DNA from: Henricia sp. BOLD:AAB3569 | Lineage: Eukaryota > Echinodermata > Asteroidea > Spinulosida > Echinasteridae | Direction of reading: 5' to 3' | Length of the DNA: 64,000 nt | NCBI GenBank assembly: GCA_037783545.1 | Contig: JBBELK010000307.1 | Location: 124,001 to 188,000 of the forward strand | Shown: piece after piece, positions 1 through 13,100 of the stretch | How the letters are laid out: each line of letters starts with the position of its first letter | Position numbering within the stretch: the first letter of the stretch is position 1 | Position numbers and translations under genes: made by a program | Notes under the pieces: model-generated | Database searches by the model: none | What the model was told of the DNA's origin: nothing | What the model saw: the letters and a program-made list of their open reading frames with translations, nothing else

Positions 1-85
1 ACACGTAAGCTTTCTAAATTCGTTCGCTTGTGTGAATAAATTTTTTTTAAATCCTTTCGCCCAAACACGGACAGTGCAACTTTAA
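1..85. mobile_element. Partial TTAA-ended MITE at window edge
   Basis: Matches, in reverse complement, the left arm of the element at 36744-37193 (shared AAGCTTTCTAAATTCGTTCG and a GCAACTTTAA terminus). The rest lies off the window. Confidence 0.6.
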
Positions 86-540
86 TCAGTTAGGACCTTT
101 CACATATTTACAGCCTCTCAACCTGGGTTGAGTTTAACTTGGGGCGAATCCCAATTCCGCTTTGGGTTGAATCGGGAATATTCAACCCCGCGTTCAACTC
201 CACGTCGTTTCACGCTTGTTTCCTTCAAACCATGTTTATCTTGTCCCGGGGTGAGTTCAGCCCTGAGTTGAATGGGGAGGATTAACACTTGTACAATGCC
301 AACCCGGGGTGAGTGCTGTACCCTGTTGGAAATTGTACCAGCGTGCGAAATTAATACCACAGAAAATAATACCACTGTCCAACGTAAACAACAAGGCTCC
401 TCTTTGTAACATGATGGCGTACCAAGCTCTCTTTCTTCTGCTGCTTTATTTTCACATTTTACAAAGGCAGAGACCCAGACAAAGCGATAGAAAACGTCTG
501 TTGCCTTTTTACAACGGCATCTGGGCAATTCCAGAAATTC

Positions 541-868
541 AAATTTGCATTTCATAGACTTGAAGGGCTTGTAATGCTTCACGTATTTAAGTTGTTTGAT
601 TTGAAACACATGGAAGTGTAATTCCTGAAAATCACATTTTGATCTCAACAAGCATAATTGGACCAAAAAACCCTCGGTTTCGGACGTACTCATTGAGTAC
701 GTTGGATTGGAAGTGATCATACCTCGCTTCTTGAGAATGGCATTACAATCAGTTTTTCAGGAATTACACTTCCATCAAGGATGCTTGAAGAACATATGTT
801 TAAGATCAAACAACTTAAATACGTGAAGCATTACAAGCCCTCGGCTCAAAGTCTCTGAAATGCAAATC
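541..868. repeat. Palindromic repeat, ~90-110 bp arms
   Basis: The left arm (541-632) contains GTAATGCTTCACGTATTTAA and the right arm (about 755-868) its inverse, TTAAATACGTGAAGCATTAC. The arms are imperfect, with about 120 bp between them, as in a MITE hairpin. The remainder of 86-1075 shows only GGGTTGA-rich imperfect repeats and no exon that I can recognise. Confidence 0.65.
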
Positions 869-1075
869 TGAATCTACAGCTTCTCAGATAAATAAACAGC
901 ATGTCCATTTCGCCTTATGTCAAACAGACGTGTTTAAACTAGCACGCAGCTGTAAAATTATGCGAGTTTCAAAGGATTGTTAGTAGCACTTTTTTAAAAC
1001 TATCAAAGATGCACAGAAAAAAAATGGAGATTTGATGAGTTGAAAATATTTACAATTTAATTTTCCTTTGTCCAG

Positions 1076-1173
1076 GGGGATGGTTCGTCACACTTTGTTC
1101 GTCACAAACGGCAGGCACCGGCTGCTCAAACGTGCACGTTGTTCATCCAGACAGATATTGAGTTTTATAAAAG
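1076..1173 (+). CDS. ADAM10-like paralogue, exon a (propeptide end, furin site)
   Basis: The acceptor is CCTTTGTCCAG and the donor GTTTGT, which is weak. It encodes ...HFVRHKRQAPAAQTC and then TLFIQTDIEFYK. RHKR fits a furin site, and the rest aligns with the start of mature ADAM10 (...CQLYIQTDHLFF). It ends in phase 2. Confidence 0.82.
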
Positions 1174-4100
1174 GTTTGTCCGAGTTTGAAATTAGTGTAA
1201 AAATCATTACCACTTTTATGAATAAATGTGTGGCTGACTGGTCTGTAAATAATTGCCCAATGCAAAGCTGCATGAGAAAGTTTTTTCGCCCTCGTGCATT
1301 CCCAATCACTTATTTCATGTGATGACCAAAATAGGGTATTCTTTCTCAAAATTCCAATGTGCTTGGACATGAGTCTTTCCACGGAAAAGGGGGCATTTTG
1401 GCAACACTTCAGACCGTATTTTCCAGAAAGTACCTTTGTCTGGTCTCAAAATAAAAGAAATAAGTTTCAGTTGTTCTGAAGAGATAACTTAGGCCCAAAA
1501 AGGGTAACAAATAGTGTGACAACATGCCTTTCTAAAAACCCTGTGTATAAATTTCCAATATACGCTTGTAACCGGGACGGCCTAAAATGTAACACAGGTG
1601 TCCGTCCCGGTTACGAGCGTATATTGAACATTTGTACACAGGGTTTTTAGAAACGCATGTTGTCACACTATTTGTAACCCTTTTGGGGCCTACATTGTAA
1701 ATAATCTCTTCAGAACAACTGAAACTTATTTCTTTTATTTTTAGACCAGACAAAGGTGTACTTCCTCAAAAATATGGTCTGTCTTGCCAAAATGCCCCCT
1801 TTACCGTGGAAAGACTCATGTATATATGTAGATGTCTTAACTACTGGACCACCAAGTTTAAATTGCTGCAGTGCCGAATGGCTAGATGAAATATCGTACT
1901 GCAGGTGACTGCATGCAGTAACATAATTTATTTCGCAAACTGGAAAATATTACCAAAATAAATCACACTAAATGTCATGTTTATCTGGCAGGTTTGGGAG
2001 TCGCTCGGCTGTCATTAAACAGATTGGAGAGCATGTCCAGGCTGCCACCAACATTTATTCCAGAACGGATTTTGGGATTTACCAAGATATAAACTTTGCA
2101 GTCGCCAAGATTAGGGTGAGTCTATGGCAACCTTCAAACATATACCGAGCAACGAAAGAAATGCAAACATTTTCTCCACATTTTGATTTTAAAAGCAGTC
2201 AATCTGAGAGTGGGAATTTTAAGCACACAGAAGTCATGCATAATGAAGCTTTTATGTGAAAATTTTGAAGTCAACATAATTACAAAAGAAGTTTTCAAAT
2301 CTTAAATTAAACTGAAAATTTGCATTTATTTTGCTGCTCAGTACAAAAGTTACAATATCTTGATATGTACAGTTGAAGTCAGAAGTTTACATACATGTAC
2401 ACCACTACCATCATCACCCATAATGGTAAACAGGACTACCCGAACCATTGCAAGGTCTGCAAGCTATGTTTTAAGTACTGCAAGCATGTGAGGAATTCCA
2501 CAAAATCACTACTTTTGTAAAGACTGTTACAAAAATGGTGACAACGCAAGTTCAAGCACACTGGTTTTAACACAGTTGTATGTAAACTTCTGACTACAAC
2601 TGTATTTGGCTGCTTTTTCCTGTTCTGTGATAATTTTTGAGTCTTCAGTCTTGATAGAAATTGTCAATTTTCAATGTAACTACATGTACATGTAGGACAC
2701 CACATCATTTTAGCTTATTTTGGGTATTTCCATAAAAAACAGGAGCCAAAGTGTGACATTTTGATGCATTTGTAAAAATGGCCTTTTCAACTTAACAAAA
2801 CTGTTTAAAGAAATTTCTGTGCAATTTCTACTTGTAAATAATGTAGAATATTTAAAATAATTTACAAATGGTTAGACATGTCTTTGTAGCATAGTCTTGA
2901 AAATATTTTTTAAAATGGTTTCACGACGTAAGGGGGGACTCCTAAGCATTTTTCAACTCTTGCGATTACATTTCGAGTCTTTTAGACCAGTACCTATCTG
3001 TGGAAAAGGTAGTTGCTGATTTTACCCAGCTGTAGAACCTGGACTTTATCGATTCAAATGACATTATCGGCACAATTTGTTACATTTTAGGCGAAAGTTT
3101 CAAAATGTCACACTAGCATTTAAAAGATCGCACTAGTTTAATGATTCGTTCTCGTTATGTTTTGGGTAGTATCAACAGATAAAGGTGGTGTTCGATTCAT
3201 GAGGCCATATATTCTTTATATGCTGAGGGTAATCGTCCTCTGAAGTCCGGTAGTTATAAAAAATCAACTTCAGAGGTTTATCTTGGGTAAAACAAATTGG
3301 CGTGTAACGAGGACAACGCGTGTCTAAGCTTCATAGAAAGACTCATGTCCTTGTCATTCTGCCTTCGAAATAATTTAAAAAAAACACTGCCAGGGTCAGA
3401 ATGTGAGGCCACCATTTAACAGTATTTATTTTTCCCCCAGATATACGCACCCGGTGATGAGGCCAATTCTGATTACCCCTTCAAAGACCCCAATCTAGGT
3501 GTGGAGAAATACCTTGATATGTCGTCCATTGGGGACCATAGTCAGTACTGCTTGGCTTACACATTCAGCAATAGGGACTTTGCTAACGGTGTACTCGGGT
3601 TGGCCTGGATTGCAGTAAGAGTGGGTAAGTGTGGGAACCAAAGTTGGGAATTTATACCGAGCAACCAAAGAAACGCAAACAATTTTCTCCACTTTGTGAT
3701 TTAAAAAAATCAGTCGGTCTGTGAGTGGCAATTTTCAACACACAGAACTTTATGTAGTTATGCGTAATGAACCTGCTTCGATGTCAACTTAATTAAAAAT
3801 GTTCAATAAGGGAATAAAAGTGTTTCGTCGATCTTAAAGGCAGTACACATGATTGGTATCTCGAAGAATCAGAAATTACACATAACTTGCACGATATAAA
3901 CGTGGGGCGAAATGGCTGTAAACCCTTTTTTGGCTGTTTTCTCAAAAGTTAGACGAAGTACGGAACTTGTTTTTGCTCAGGTTGGTTTTAATCATGCATA
4001 TCTTCAATCACACAGGGGGATGAAACTATTTGTAACAGTTTACCAATAATGTATGCTATCTTTAAACTGTAAGTTTAATATCCGGCTGGGGACCAGCTGG

Positions 4101-7100
4101 TTTTAAACACACCGTTTTTGTGTAAATCAGTAAAACTCCCAAAATTCTTCGGAAATAAATGTTGCAGTTTGGCCATTTTGCAGAGTATTTTCCTGCATAC
4201 GTTGCGCACGTTGTTCAAAGTGCTGTGCGTTAAGTTGTTTTTGTTTTGGGTGTGGTCACGGGCAAAACTAGTAAGTGTTTAAGACTGGCCGGGCAACTTA
4301 CTCAGGAAATTTTTTCAGGCCTTAATTGTTTACATTACTTAAAAGTCCATTTGCAAATGACAGTTTTTTAAGATCAAAGTAGGACGTGCAATTACTCCAT
4401 AATTACTTCACGATAATTTTTTTACAGTTTCAAAAAACACGTGATTTCTTTGCTAATGCATCTTTTGAACTCTTGGAAGAAAAAATGGTTGTTTGTTGTT
4501 CATTTTCTTCCGTTTTGTTTAAATTTGTTTTTGGATTTGTTTTTTACCATAGCTGATACTACTGGAGGTCTCTGTGCTCCCAAACTAGGCGCCCGTGACG
4601 CGACCCTTAACACCGGCATCTTGACCATCAAAAACTACGGTTCCTTCGTTCCACCTCTCATGTCGCACCTCACCTTCGCTCATGAGATTGGACATAGCTT
4701 TGGCTCAAACGTAAGATCATGGATGTTTTTACTGCCCTCCAGGCTGGGTTCGATTGGAACACTTGTGTAAACACAAGCATACCCTTATTGCTCAAATGGT
4801 CAAGAGTATATTTCCGCCGGCTGCCAATCAAATGTGGAGTGTGCTCTTACTCCTGTCAAGTATCATTTTCGCAAAGATGGCAGAAAATAACATAACGGGC
4901 ATGTTAGTTTTGTCACAGATCCAAATCAGACCTCGAACACATTTATATCATCGCATGGAAAGAAATAAAGCTAGGAACTCTACCCACACCAAATGCCAAT
5001 TTATCAAATATCTAAGTCAAATTTCACCCACAGCTTTCATTGTAATTAAATAAACAGCTTCCAGTTGTTTGTATCGTATTAGCTGTCACAGAGAATTAAA
5101 ACCACATGTGATCTACTTACACGAAAATCTTCGCAATGATTATTTTGCCACTTTGGAAAAAGTTTTATGAAATTGCTCCGTGAACAGAGAGTAAGCTAAT
5201 AAGCAGTGCTATGAAATTGGCCTCGGGTTGTGGTCAGTATAAGGACTTTTAAATTGTGGACCGATACATGACGTTATTTTGAGGCTCTGCGCATACATCA
5301 AGTTGTTTCTCTTGTGCACTTCCGGAATCAATAACGTGACATGGCAATTATGGTTTTGGTTTTCTCTAAAACTGAAAATGACATCTTCAAATCTTTCATA
5401 TAATTTTAAAGTCCCTGGAGCAGATTGCAATAAATTTGACTTAGCTACTGGTCTAAGACCGGTCTTTTATAGCCGGCTTTCCAACTTAGCCAGTCTTGGC
5501 TTTTTAGTCGCTGGTTTAGCCCATTGCAATAAACCAGTCTACATGTAACTGAAGTACGGCTGCGCCGGCCGAAAAACACATACCTTAATGGAAAGTGACG
5601 CAGCCGGCTATATACTTGGGTAATTTCAAGCAAAGCAAACGTCCTCACCAAGCCACTTGATGGCGCGTGCGCTTCCACAGGATTTTCAAAGACACTGTCC
5701 GTGAAATTTGTCAAATACATGTAATGCTAAAAAGGCACCAATGGGCATAATGTGCATTCTGTTCACAACACTCTTCATATTTATTCAGCACCAATAGACC
5801 GTATCGAATAGCTGCCATTTTGTGGGGAAGTTTCTTTGTTCCTTGAGGACATGCATGGTTGGACATTGTGCTTCCATTGTTGAACGGTTTAAGTAACAAA
5901 AGGTGCCCCACGAAATGGCGGCTTTTCGATACGGTCTATTGCAAGATGTAGCGCCGTGTCCAAAAATTATAGACCAATTATAGCCTGCTCACTGCGGGCT
6001 TAAATTCCAAGACTTGTCTTACATTAAAGGCACAGGCTCGTCAGCAATGCGCGCCCGCCAAATTCGTGCACGAAACACGCAGCTCCCTGCCTTTGCTATG
6101 GAGCTGCGTATTGCGTGGCACAAATTTGGCGGGCACGCATTGCTGACGAGCCTGTGCCTTTAAGACCATGATATTGCAAGCGGGCTATAATTATAGACCG
6201 GTCCTAGTGGACGCCGTGTTAGCTGGCTAAGCCTGTAGACCGTTCTTAGACCGCATTATTGCAATCCGCCCTTGATGTTGTTGCAATCCGCCCTTGATTA
6301 CTTGCAATGAATAATCGTCGAGAAAGTCTATATAAATGTATGATGATGCTTTTTTGGGTCTCGTATAGCATGACCCAATGGACAACCAGCAGTGTTCCCC
6401 AGGAGGGGCTAGGGGCAACTACCTCTTGTATGCCCACTCCTCGTCCGGTGATTTGGCCAACAACGATGACTTTTCCTCATGCAGTATTACCGAGATCACC
6501 TCGGTGCTACAGTCGGTCTTTGGCGGTATCAGCAAAAGGAATTGTTTTGTGGGTGAGTTGGTCAATGATCTGGGTGATTCCAACATTTTTGGGATCGATT
6601 CCGATTTCACTTATGTAGGAATAGTTTCATTCAGACTCGATTGTACTGGGTGGATCTAAAAATACGAAAACCAAGATATTGCTTATTACTAAAACTATAT
6701 GAGCTAAAGGGAGATATCCTTTGACCATGTCATTATGTTTTCGATTGACTGAGCAGTGACCAATGTTATGCAAGGGTCTTATCTAGTCAGGGAATTGCGC
6801 CACTTTCTTTTAATGGCGTCCAGTGGCTTAAAGAGGCTTGCACATGCGCCAAATCCTTTCAATTGTTGACATACGTGCACGCTCAGAAAAATGTAGTGCA
6901 ATTTCGTTACACAAAGACATTGGTTCGTGTGCGTAAATAAACAGGTACATTGTGTACTGCATGGGCAGTATATAGTGTTCATGAGTGTTTACAATACACA
7001 GAATTCAACTACATAGTACATCGCCTTCATTCGATTTCGCATTGTGCGCACGCTCGCTGTGTCTGGAAAAAAATCGGTCCAGGATATTGTCAAAAAAACT

Positions 7101-10100
7101 AATAAATATCCGGTTAGGCCAAAAAAAAAGAACTATGTTTAGCATTAGCGAGTGCGTCACTTTTAACCCTGCGCGTCAAAGGTTTTGTTGTTGTTGAGTG
7201 TTTCGATTAAAAACATGCCTGTTGGCTTCATGTCAACTTGACTTTATTGCTTGGAATCCACTTACCAAAAAACAACAAAAAAGCAGGGGGGGGAAAAAAA
7301 GCAGTGTCCCCACATCATTTTGAGAGACTTTAACTTACGCTAAACAGTGATTACACAAACCCTTTTTTCCACAAGCAAATTGGAGAATGCAAATTTGCTG
7401 TTTTTCTCCATGGATAGTTTTTTGGGGAGGTATTTTATATGATTGTTGGGTTATAACGAAGTACATTTTCTGCAAAAATCTGGACAAGCTCCTTTTTCTC
7501 GGACTTTACTTAATATTTAGTTTAAGAGAATTCACTGTATTGTTTTCCAAAAAGTGTCTTTAGTTTGGCATTTTATTCTTCACATTTTAGAGAAAGCGTC
7601 TGTTACACTTTGCGGCAATGAGGTTTTGGAGGAGGGAGAAATGTGCGATTGCGGTTATGAACCGTGTGACGATCCCTGCTGTATTGCCCAAAATGCTGCC
7701 AATACACAGGTCAATGCTTGCCAATTGAAACCCCCTGCAACGTGCAGGTAAGAAACGAATACTCGTAATAATGGCAGTCCTAATAAACCTTATTGACGTT
7801 CTCAATGCATCATGGATGCATCATTGGATGACAAGCATCGGCAGCGAAATATGTGTAAACCTATAAGACAGCTTTTTTCACTCATTTTCACGAAACCTAA
7901 ACAGTCCAAGAATCAAACTTTCAGCATTTTTTCTTTGAAATATCAAACATACTGACTAGGCTTGGGCGACTCCAGCATTTTCTGAGTCGACTCCGATTCC
8001 AAAAAAGAATCGCAATTCCATTTGGGATTAATTCCATTTTTCGCAGGAAACATTAACTACATTTAGCACCTTTGAAGGCACAGGCTCGTCAGTGCGCGCG
8101 CGTGAGGCCAAATTTGTGCCATGAAATATGCAGCCCCAGCTATAGAGCTGCGAATTTTGTGGCACGAATTTGGCCTAACGCGCGCATTGACGAGCCTCTG
8201 CCTTTAAAACCTAGTTACCATATAATCGTAACACACAGCACACGCAGACTATAAAATGCAAGCAATTAACTGCAATGCCAACACTGACGGAAACAATCGG
8301 AAAGGTTACTTGCTTCAACTTGGTTCAACTTTGACGACTCTCTGCATTACTGTTTGCATTGCAGTTGATGTCTAGTTTGCAGTATTGTCTAGATCCGCGT
8401 TTGTTGCGATGATATGGAAAACAGGCTTACGTTGACGACACTGCATATTGTGCAGACGACGACCTATTTTTTTATAAAATGATGTCGGCCTGTGCCACAC
8501 ACACGTTCCTATATTACAAAAGTATGTGGAAATTATCAGACGCTAAATACTGTTGCAGAATTGAGTGTTTTGGGTACAAAATTGCTAAGTAATTTCTGGA
8601 ATCGGCAAGTTATTACTAGGAATTGATTCTAATCGATTTCAGCCTGGAATCGCCCAAGCCTAATACTGACCAGCCAGCTAGCATGCCCCGAAGCAGACAT
8701 GTTGCAGTGACAAATCATTGGGGATTCCCCTTGTAACGGGAGAGTCTGTGTACACGGACTCGCAGTGCAGCACACCCAATCTATACGGCACGAGTTGCAT
8801 TGCGCATACCGAGCTGCGAGCGCATAACTTGGACTCTATCTCCCACTACGAGGGCAATCCCTGATGATTTCTCACATTTGCTACATTTCTGTGTCGGGAC
8901 ATGTGGGTCAGTATGTTTGATGTGTTTCAAAGAAAACATGCTGAAAGTTTGATTCTTGAACTCTGTTTTGGGTTTTGTGAAAATGAGTGAAAAAAGCTGT
9001 TAGTTAACCTCCAATCCATCTCATAGGTTTATGCACACTTCGCTGGCAATGTTTGTCATCCAATCGCATTGAGAACGTTGATAAGGTTTATTTAAAATTT
9101 GCATTGGTCTTGGGGTGTGATCCAGTGGGGTGTGGTCGAGGAGGTGCAGTCGAGGGGTGTGGTCTTGGGGTGTGGTCAACCCAGATGCTGGCACTCTGGC
9201 TTACTGCTCTTGATGTGAGTTATACGTTTGATTTGCGAGTGCCAAACTGGAATTTCCAACCGCACCATTTTGCATGCAATGCATTGTTCATTTTGATAGG
9301 GTTCCTGCCATGAAAATGGGAACCGAAGTGTGACCATTTGATGCATTTGTAAAATTTTACCAAATAAAAAAAAAAAAAATTCCCGTGCAATTTCTAAAAA
9401 GTGTAATTGATTCAAGAATTTTCCCTTGTATGTCTCATCCCCAGTCCCCAGCAGGGTGAATGTTGTGATCCCGATACCTGTAGTTACCGACCCAACACCT
9501 ACCCATGTAAGGATGAAGATGACTGCAGTATGAATGCTCTCTGCACATATCCTTTACATCAGCCATAGCATTATTACTCTGTAGAGTACGGTACTATAAA
9601 CTGGCAGTATTATAGAGTAGAAAGTATTGTAATAAGCACTGCCGTAACGAACATTCTACTGTTGTGAACAACACTCATGGCTCCTCCCAACTTTAATAAA
9701 GGAGTGCATTTAGAAAACGGATTTCGTTTCAAAGGAGCGTGTTTAGAAAAATGGATTTCATTTTATATACTCGGACGTTCTCAAATTGACAAAACAAAAA
9801 CTGTGATTTGTGTTACTGTCGCGGCCAAAAGTGACTTTTTATTATGCCAGATACACCAAGGAAACGGGCAAACCGGCAGACCATTTTCAAAAATCAAAAA
9901 GGGCGTCAGGCTCCAAACACAAGACATGGGCTCACCAGGCTCCAAACACAAGACATTCACCAGGGTCCAAACACAATGGGCTCACCGGGCCCCAAACACA
10001 AAATGGCGCCATTAAACCATCTGTAATAGAATGTAATTTTAATGGTAGTACAAATGATACAGTGCAGCCGCATTCCCACCGTGGCAATGTTCGGTCGGGA

Positions 10101-13100
10101 TCACGATCACGTGGTAACCTCTGTGCAGTATGACGACTGCACCCTATGAAAAACCAGGATTACAAATTTTGATGTGGAAGCAAAAAGGTTGGTATAATTA
10201 CTGCACTGCTCTGTAGAACCAGATAATTTACTTTACAAACCATTGGTGGTTTTTCGACAAAATCCTTGAAAATATACGGATTGAGAACACGAAATTTCAG
10301 AATGGTAATGAGAAAAATATCAGTTGATATGGGGTATCAAAATCCATGGAAAAAATGGGTGGGTCAAAATGTTTTTTTGACATTTTCTTTTACTACCAAT
10401 AGTATCCATGCATACATGTAGTTCCGATTTTGCCCAGTTAACCCCGCCCCCTTGGACATTGTTGCTATGGCTCACACGCTATCGTCAAAAATGGCGGCAC
10501 ACAACGCACCATTACGAATTTCTCCCATTTAAAATTCTCTAAAAATCCCACATCCTTTTCGGAGAGAAGATTAATGGGAACGTGTCTCCTCTGGGGATAA
10601 GTATTAGTCTAATCACTCAACCCCTCCTAAAACATGCCAATTGTGATATGCTAACAGTCTACAAACGTCACCAACATGTGGTCCAGGGGAATTCCCAACT
10701 GATGGTGCTCTGACCCTGGGTCAACTAAGTTCAATCCATTAGCACTCCTCTGAGAATTTCCACACAAACTTGGGGGAAAATTATAATAAGTGGCCCACAT
10801 TGTACATGTAGGTAGGTACATAGGCTATCTCACATGTAGGATTCGTGCGTATACACAATTGTTCGTTATTTGATGCAGGGTTCCCTCCATTGTACATGTA
10901 GTACTGAATCTAGATTCAGATTATGCACACCCATACCCAAATGCTGAGAAAGTTTAAACCTCAGATTGTTTTTCAACACAGTGAAATGAATATTAATTTA
11001 TATTTGTTGTTTCCAAAGGGAATGGCGAAGGAAGTCCACCACCCCACTTGTTTGTGTGTGGGGATAATAATAAATAATAATAATGAGATTTGTAAAGCGC
11101 ACATATCCACCCTGCAGGGTGCTCAAGGAGCTGTAAACAACAAAAATTAAGTACCGGTAATTAATTCTTGAAAATTTGCGACATCAAGTAAGTCTGAAGG
11201 GGTACATGTATGCCCCCATTTCCTTTCAAAATGTTTTTATTTGTTGTCCTCATTTTTACAATCTTCAATGATCCATTTTATTCAAGGTGTTTGTATAGGG
11301 GGAGGGGGAGGGGTACGTGTTCACTTGCCAATGTGTAAATTGTGTCCTGAGGTCTCAACAACCCTGTCATGGCAGATACAGCATTTTTCACACAATGTAG
11401 ATTTGATTCAATAAAACTTGAATAATGATGTACAGCTGATTAGAGCGCTAACACAACAACATAAGTATTTTGTTCCCATGCGACCGAATGTTTGTTGAAT
11501 ATTATTTGCAACAAATAAACTGTTGGCGCAGCTTTACACAAAATCAAAGATGCCTCATATTTAATTATGCAAGCACATGTAGCAGTTTTGCTAACATATG
11601 TACAACCGCATTTCAGGTTTTTCTTTGGCAAAATGTCAAGTTTGAAGTGCTGTGAGGCAATTTCATAAATCAAAATATTTCACAAAACGTAGCAACTTAG
11701 GTATTTAAAACAGGGACCTGGGTCACTGATGAAGGTTTAAATTTGGTAGCTTCACGTGTTAAGTTTATTTGTACTCAAATAAGTTAACCAATAAAAGCAA
11801 ACACTAACAAAGGTTTATTAACAGTAGGCCTAATGGAGTTCTAGAAAAAAACCTACAAAAATAGGGAAAATAAAGCAGCCTAAAACATGGAGAACCTCAA
11901 AACGTATGCACATAAAATGGGCAATGAAGTGGAAATGACAAAATATGACAATCACCAGATTCTCTGGTAAAATGAAACGTTAATACATGTAGTGAAGATA
12001 CATGTACATGTACTCTGAAACAAAGTAGGCCCTACATAAGAAAATTGATACAAAAAACTTCCAAGCCGAAGCAAATATAAATCACCGAGTCTTGTGTTTT
12101 TATCAGAACAAATTCTCAAAGAATATTCACAAATAAATCTTGTATTTTCATTTGAAACAATTAAACTTGTACAAACTATGTGCAGCTGCATGTATATCGT
12201 CCATAATTTCAAATGTTAATTACACTGAATTTATTCGTTGTTCCGAATTTTAAATTAAATCATCCACGTTAGCATTTTGCTTTTTCTGTTCGATGCTTGG
12301 CCTGTTTTCGCTTTCCACATTTCCATATTTGTGTTTTTCAACATTAGACAGCCCTGAATACTCTTTGCAGCCGGCCAAATAACTTTGCTTGTTCAGGGAA
12401 AGAACCTATAGCTTGTGAGTACTTAAATGATGGTTTCTTTTTAAGTTTGCGTAAAATAAAACAAAATATTTTTTTCAACATTGAGATTGTTAGCAGACTG
12501 TTTTGATTTACATGATGCATGTATCTTTTTTTGGTTTTTTTAATGAGGCTTATCATTCGGGTTTTCTTACAAAAATGTTTGTCATGAAGTGTTGGTTGCT
12601 GATTAATTTTTCCTGAGTAGTTTGATTAGGTCCGGCATGTAATTGTCTTTGCAAATTTGGGTGTTGCTTTTAATACTGTCGAAGATGAATTTGTATTCTA
12701 CAACCGGATATCTCCGTTGTATGGCCTCTCTTGCAATATCTGGAATTTTCTTGGAATTGATTATTGCTTGCTCATTGACAGGGATATGGTAAATTTTTGT
12801 TGACTGTCACTTAGTGTTGCCTGGTAGGGCATTGCTTACTTTGCCACGAAGAGAAACTAGTTTTTGCTGAAGTGTCTCATGATATGAGTCCATTTATTCC
12901 CATCTGCAGCCTGTTTGGGGACTGCACCAACTAAAACAAATGCGACACCTGCAAAGAGCCCTTTATTTGATGGATACTCTGCTTTTGATGGGTGTAATAT
13001 TGAATAGATTTCGTCAACAACCTCAACTTTGTCCACTCTTTGTACATATAGAGATGGATTATATTTTGTTCCGAACAACTTTCGACGGAGTAATATAACC

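Larger units (their letters stand above)
5423..6305. mobile_element. Nested palindromic element
   Basis: The outer arms are GCAGATTGCAATA at 5423 with CTGGTCTAAGACCGGTC, and their inverse around 6215-6275 (GACCGTTCTTAGACCGCATTATTGCAATCCGC). Two smaller MITEs, at 5795-5938 and 6024-6163, sit inside. It fills most of the intron before exon e. Confidence 0.6.
7866..9001. mobile_element. Palindromic element split by an hAT-like insertion
   Basis: The left arm 7866-7956 (AGTCCAAGAATCAAACTTTC...ATCAAACATACTGAC) is the inverse of the right arm at about 8912-9001 (GTCAGTATGTTTGAT...GAAAGTTTGATTC). The hAT-like element at 7957-8662 interrupts it. 8671-8910 is its GC-richer loop. Confidence 0.65.
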
